DNA from: Pleurotus ostreatus/Saccharomyces cerevisiae fusant | Lineage: Eukaryota > Opisthokonta | NCBI GenBank assembly: GCA_024196135.1 | Contig: JAMQCK010000474.1 | Location: forward strand, 1-21,914 | Length of the DNA stretch: 21,914 nt | Direction of reading: 5' to 3' | Shown here: one piece after another, positions 19,510-21,914 of the stretch | How the letters are laid out: each line of letters begins with the position of its first letter | How positions within the stretch are numbered: position 1 is the stretch's first letter | The notes under the pieces: model-generated | What the model saw: only the letters and a program-made list of their open reading frames with translations | Databases searched by the model: none | Told to the model about the DNA's origin: nothing | Program-made: the position numbers and the translations under genes

Positions 19510-20500
19510 TGCGCCGCTCAAAGATTTGTCGCACGGCCGAGGCCGTTTGGTTGAGGAGAGACGCGGCATCCTGGACCGCACTGCAGGCATTGAGTTGAAA
19601 AGCGCGCTACACACTATGCGGACGAAGCTGAAAGGGGAGGAGCGGACGAGAGATGTGCGGAGCGGTCGAGGAATGTGCGTAGCTCGAGTACGGCATTGTC
19701 GTCGGTGCCTAGATGGACTCTATTGACCGGGCCGTTGTGATAGACGGCCGGCACCGTTGTGATAAACGCCCGGCAGGCACTTGCTGCGCAGCGCCTATCC
19801 TCCTTGTCTGTGCCGTTCATGAGAGTGACGATGCAATCCACTCGTGTTCGTGCTATAGCTATGGGCGCAAACCAGCCAGGCCTCAGATCCAGGAAGGCCA
19901 GCCAAGCCTCAGATCGAGGAAGGCCAGCCATGCGTCACATGGAGGAAGGAGGGGAGCAGGCCCGGACCGGCCCACCCGATGGTGATAGGCGGGGTGATTG
20001 TGAGTTTTGCTTGGCAGCGGCCGGAACGAGGATCCGCGTCGAGGAGACCGGCGCGAGGATCCGTGTAGAGGAGACCGCCGCGCCGATCAGGCTGTCGCCA
20101 CGTCTGTCCGCGCTTGGCGTGAGTGCGGCTGCTTGACGTTGTTGGCGACAGACGGTTGACGTTCGCCGTGTTGAGGCTGGCCTGACGGTTTGAAGAGCCA
20201 CGCTCGATTCGAAGAGGCCCGCTTGACATCGTCATCGACATACGGACGTCGTACTGCCGCGGGTGCAAGAACCAGCTGTACCGATCCACGTCTACCAGTC
20301 ACCCCGTCGATCCTCGTTCGCCAGTCACCACACCAATCCACGGCTACCAGTCAGCTCACCGATCCGCGCCTGACGTCGCTCTCTTCCATCTTCATTGTCA
20401 GCTCGGGGTGCCCGCCTCGTCACACGGCCGACGTCCTCAGTATACGAAGCCCGTCAACCCTCGGTATACGAAGCGCGTCAGCCCTCGGTAACCCCGGCAC
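19510..20500. repeat. Sparse low-copy duplications upstream of the mannosidase gene
   Basis: No gene is recognised. Low-copy tandem duplications continue: a GGCCAGCCA...CCTCAGATC pair near 19868-19932, a GAGGATCCG...GAGGAGACCG pair near 20033-20090, CTACCAGTCA-type units near 20290-20360, and a TATACGAAG...GTCA pair near 20440-20492. Units are about 25-28 bp. The last lies in the probable promoter of the mannosidase gene. Confidence 0.6.
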
Positions 20501-20504
20501 ACCT

Positions 20505-20575
20505 CCTCTACATCTCCCAACCCTCCACACTCCTCCGCCCTACCCTCCACCCCTTCGCCCTACCCCCACCCCACC
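20505..20575 (+). promoter_or_regulatory. Pyrimidine-rich leader before the mannosidase start
   Basis: About 70 bp of almost pure C/T with scattered A lie immediately before the ATG, which sits in a good context (CCACCATGC). Such CT-rich tracts are common just upstream of fungal start codons; assignment rests on position. Confidence 0.45.
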
Positions 20576-21914
20576 ATGCGCCCCCTCTACTCCCCCGACC
20601 GCCTCCCCGTGCGCATGATCGCCTCCGGCGCCGCCATAATGGTCGGCCTCTGGGTGCTGGCCAGCGTGTTTGGCCCGTTTGGTGAGTGCTTGGGTTCGAC
20701 GCGTCCCGTTCTACTTGGACGCGTCCCATTCTACTTCGGCGCGTTCTGTTCTGCTTCGGCGCGTTCTGTTCTACTTGGACGCGTCCCGTTCTACGTCCCC
20801 TGCCCTGTTCTACGCCCCCTGCCCTGTTCTGCGACCTCTGCCCTGCGCGTCCCTCGGTCGCGTGACGCGTCTGAACATGTCTAACGCGCTCGACGCGTCC
20901 ACGTCCCCGCCCGCACCCGTCGTTCTCCCTCCTTCCCCTCCCCCTCCCTTCACCTTACTAACCACCCGCCCCTCCCCCAGGCCCCCCACACCCCGCCCTC
21001 TTCGATCACCCACCGCCGCCGCCACCGCCGCCGCCCTTCATACCCCTTCATGAGCCGGTGCGGCCGCCAACGACGCCGGAGGAAGCGAAGGTGAGTTTGT
21101 AACTTTTGGAGTGATTTGAGGATGTGAGAAGACAACGGCAAGGCGCTGAGGGAATGACAGACCTGGGCCGCCCGCGCCGACCTGGTCCGCAACGCGTTCG
21201 TGCACGCGTATAATGGGTGCGTAGGTGCTGCGTTTTCGCTGGATCGCGTTATGCGTGTCCCTCTCGTTCATCCTCGTCATGCGTGTCCTCCTTCATCCTC
21301 GCCATCGCCTCTCTCGTTTTCTCTTTCTTACTTGGTCGTCGGACCCCCTTACGGGGTGCGGACTCCGCCCACTTACGGGGTGCGGGCTTCTCCCTCCTGC
21401 GGGGAGCGAGCTTCTCCCTCCTGCCGGGAGCGGGCTCCTCCCTCCTCCCTCCTTCGCCTTCGCCTTCCCCTCGGTCATCCCTCCACCCTCCTTCGCCTTC
21501 CCCTCGGTCGTCCCCCCCTGCTGACGAACCTGGCTATGGTCGAATATCAACGAACATGGCTATGGTCGAATATTAATGAACATGGCTATGGTCGAATATT
21601 AACGAACATGGCTGTGCTCGAATACTGACGAACATGGCTATGCTCGAATACTGACACAAACACCCCCCAGTTATCGAAAACAGGCCTTCGGGCACGACGA
21701 GGTGCGGCCCGTGAGCGGGAAGACGGTGGATGGGTGAGTGGGAGTTGTCCCTTCTCTTGGTCAGCTCTTTGAGTTGTCTCTTCTCTTGTTCATCTTTTCG
21801 AGTGGTCTCTTCTCTTGGTCATCTCTTCGAGTGGTCTCTTCGAGTGGTCAGCTCTTCGAGTTGTCTCCAGCTCCTCGAGTGGTCTCTTCTCTTGTTCATC
21901 TCTTCGAGTCTCCC
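20576..21914 (+). CDS. Class I alpha-1,2-mannosidase (GH47), 5' part, runs off the window
   Basis: The enzyme trims alpha-1,2-linked mannose from N-glycans in the ER/Golgi. Exons: 20576-20681, 20981-21090, 21161-21216, 21671-21733 (335 nt, 111 codons plus two bases). The last intron starts at 21734 and extends past the window end. Residues 14-33 form one hydrophobic segment behind a short basic tail, as in type II anchors; residues 46-54 are nine prolines in the stem. The catalytic-domain start is recognised by WAARADLVRNAFVHAYNGY at 74-92 followed by FGHDEVRPVSG at 97-107, the GH47 opening pattern; catalytic residues lie beyond the window. ER versus Golgi location cannot be decided. Introns are 299, 70, 454 and at least 181 bp; all except the 70-bp one are filled with tandem repeats. 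Confidence 0.88.
20698..20840. repeat. 20-bp minisatellite inside mannosidase intron 1
   Basis: Five 20-bp units (GACGCGTCCCGTTCTACTTG and variants) run from 20698 to 20797, followed by a second short family of about 19 bp (CTGCCCTGTTCTACGCC) to about 20840. Donor and acceptor lie outside. Confidence 0.9.
21345..21515. repeat. Mixed 24-bp and C/T-rich repeats inside mannosidase intron 3
   Basis: Units of about 24 bp share TACGGGGTGCGG and GCGGGCTTCTCCCTCCTGC, then grade into CCTTCGCCTTCCCCTCGGTC repeated twice. Confidence 0.75.
21526..21655. repeat. 26-bp minisatellite inside mannosidase intron 3, 5 copies
   Basis: Five exact 26-bp units (21526-21551 to 21630-21655) share GAACATGGCTATGGTCGAAT and end in ATTAAC, ATCAAC or ACTGAC. 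The last unit ends 15 bp before the acceptor AG at 21669-21670, so its CTGAC is the likely branch point. Confidence 0.93.
21742..21914. repeat. About 29-bp repeat inside mannosidase intron 4
   Basis: Units share TCTCTTCTCTTGGTCATCTC and TTCGAGTGG, about 29 bp with some 16-20-bp truncated copies, and continue to the window end. They begin just after the donor at 21734. Confidence 0.85.

Noticed and set aside
14160..20500. Telomere or centromere satellite
   Set aside because: No TTAGGG-type runs were seen, and no single dominant unit as expected of a centromeric satellite; normal genes flank it on both sides.

Overview
The window reads as nuclear DNA of a filamentous basidiomycete, probably an agaricomycete. 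It is GC-rich, the genes are split by many short GT-AG introns (47-54 bp where undisturbed) with CTGAC/CTCAC-type branch points, and the proteins are of eukaryotic type. Exon structures were built by hand: introns were placed where splice signals, codon phase and family conservation agree, and every total divides by three.

Layout. (1) 1-3386 has no confidently supported gene. It holds an orphan TATA-like box, a 21-bp minisatellite, and two exon-like segments (about 1997-2497) that may belong to a small unknown gene. (2) 3387-9079 (+) is a complete six-exon gene for a UBR1-type N-recognin E3 ubiquitin ligase of 1811 aa, with UBR box, ClpS-like domain, RING-H2 and C-terminal zinc domain. (3) 9427-13012 (-), convergent with UBR1, is a twelve-exon gene for a probably secreted alpha/beta-hydrolase of the tripeptidyl-aminopeptidase-like (TAP) family, 615 aa, with an intact Ser-Asp-His triad and one likely GC-AG intron. 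(4) About 13.7-20.5 kb is a run of more than twenty different short-period tandem-repeat families (units mostly 18-30 bp) packed almost end to end. (5) 20576-window end (+) is the 5' part of a class I (GH47) alpha-1,2-mannosidase gene: membrane anchor, proline-rich stem and the first residues of the catalytic domain.

The most striking property is the minisatellites. Besides the large intergenic field, separate unrelated arrays of similar period sit inside the long introns of the hydrolase and mannosidase genes, while UBR1 next door has only minimal, repeat-free introns. This looks like a locus, perhaps a genome, prone to repeated tandem duplication of 20-30 bp segments that is tolerated in introns and intergenic DNA. 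The three main genes are individually recognisable housekeeping or secretory functions (protein degradation, peptide hydrolysis, N-glycan trimming). Nothing indicates that they form one pathway.
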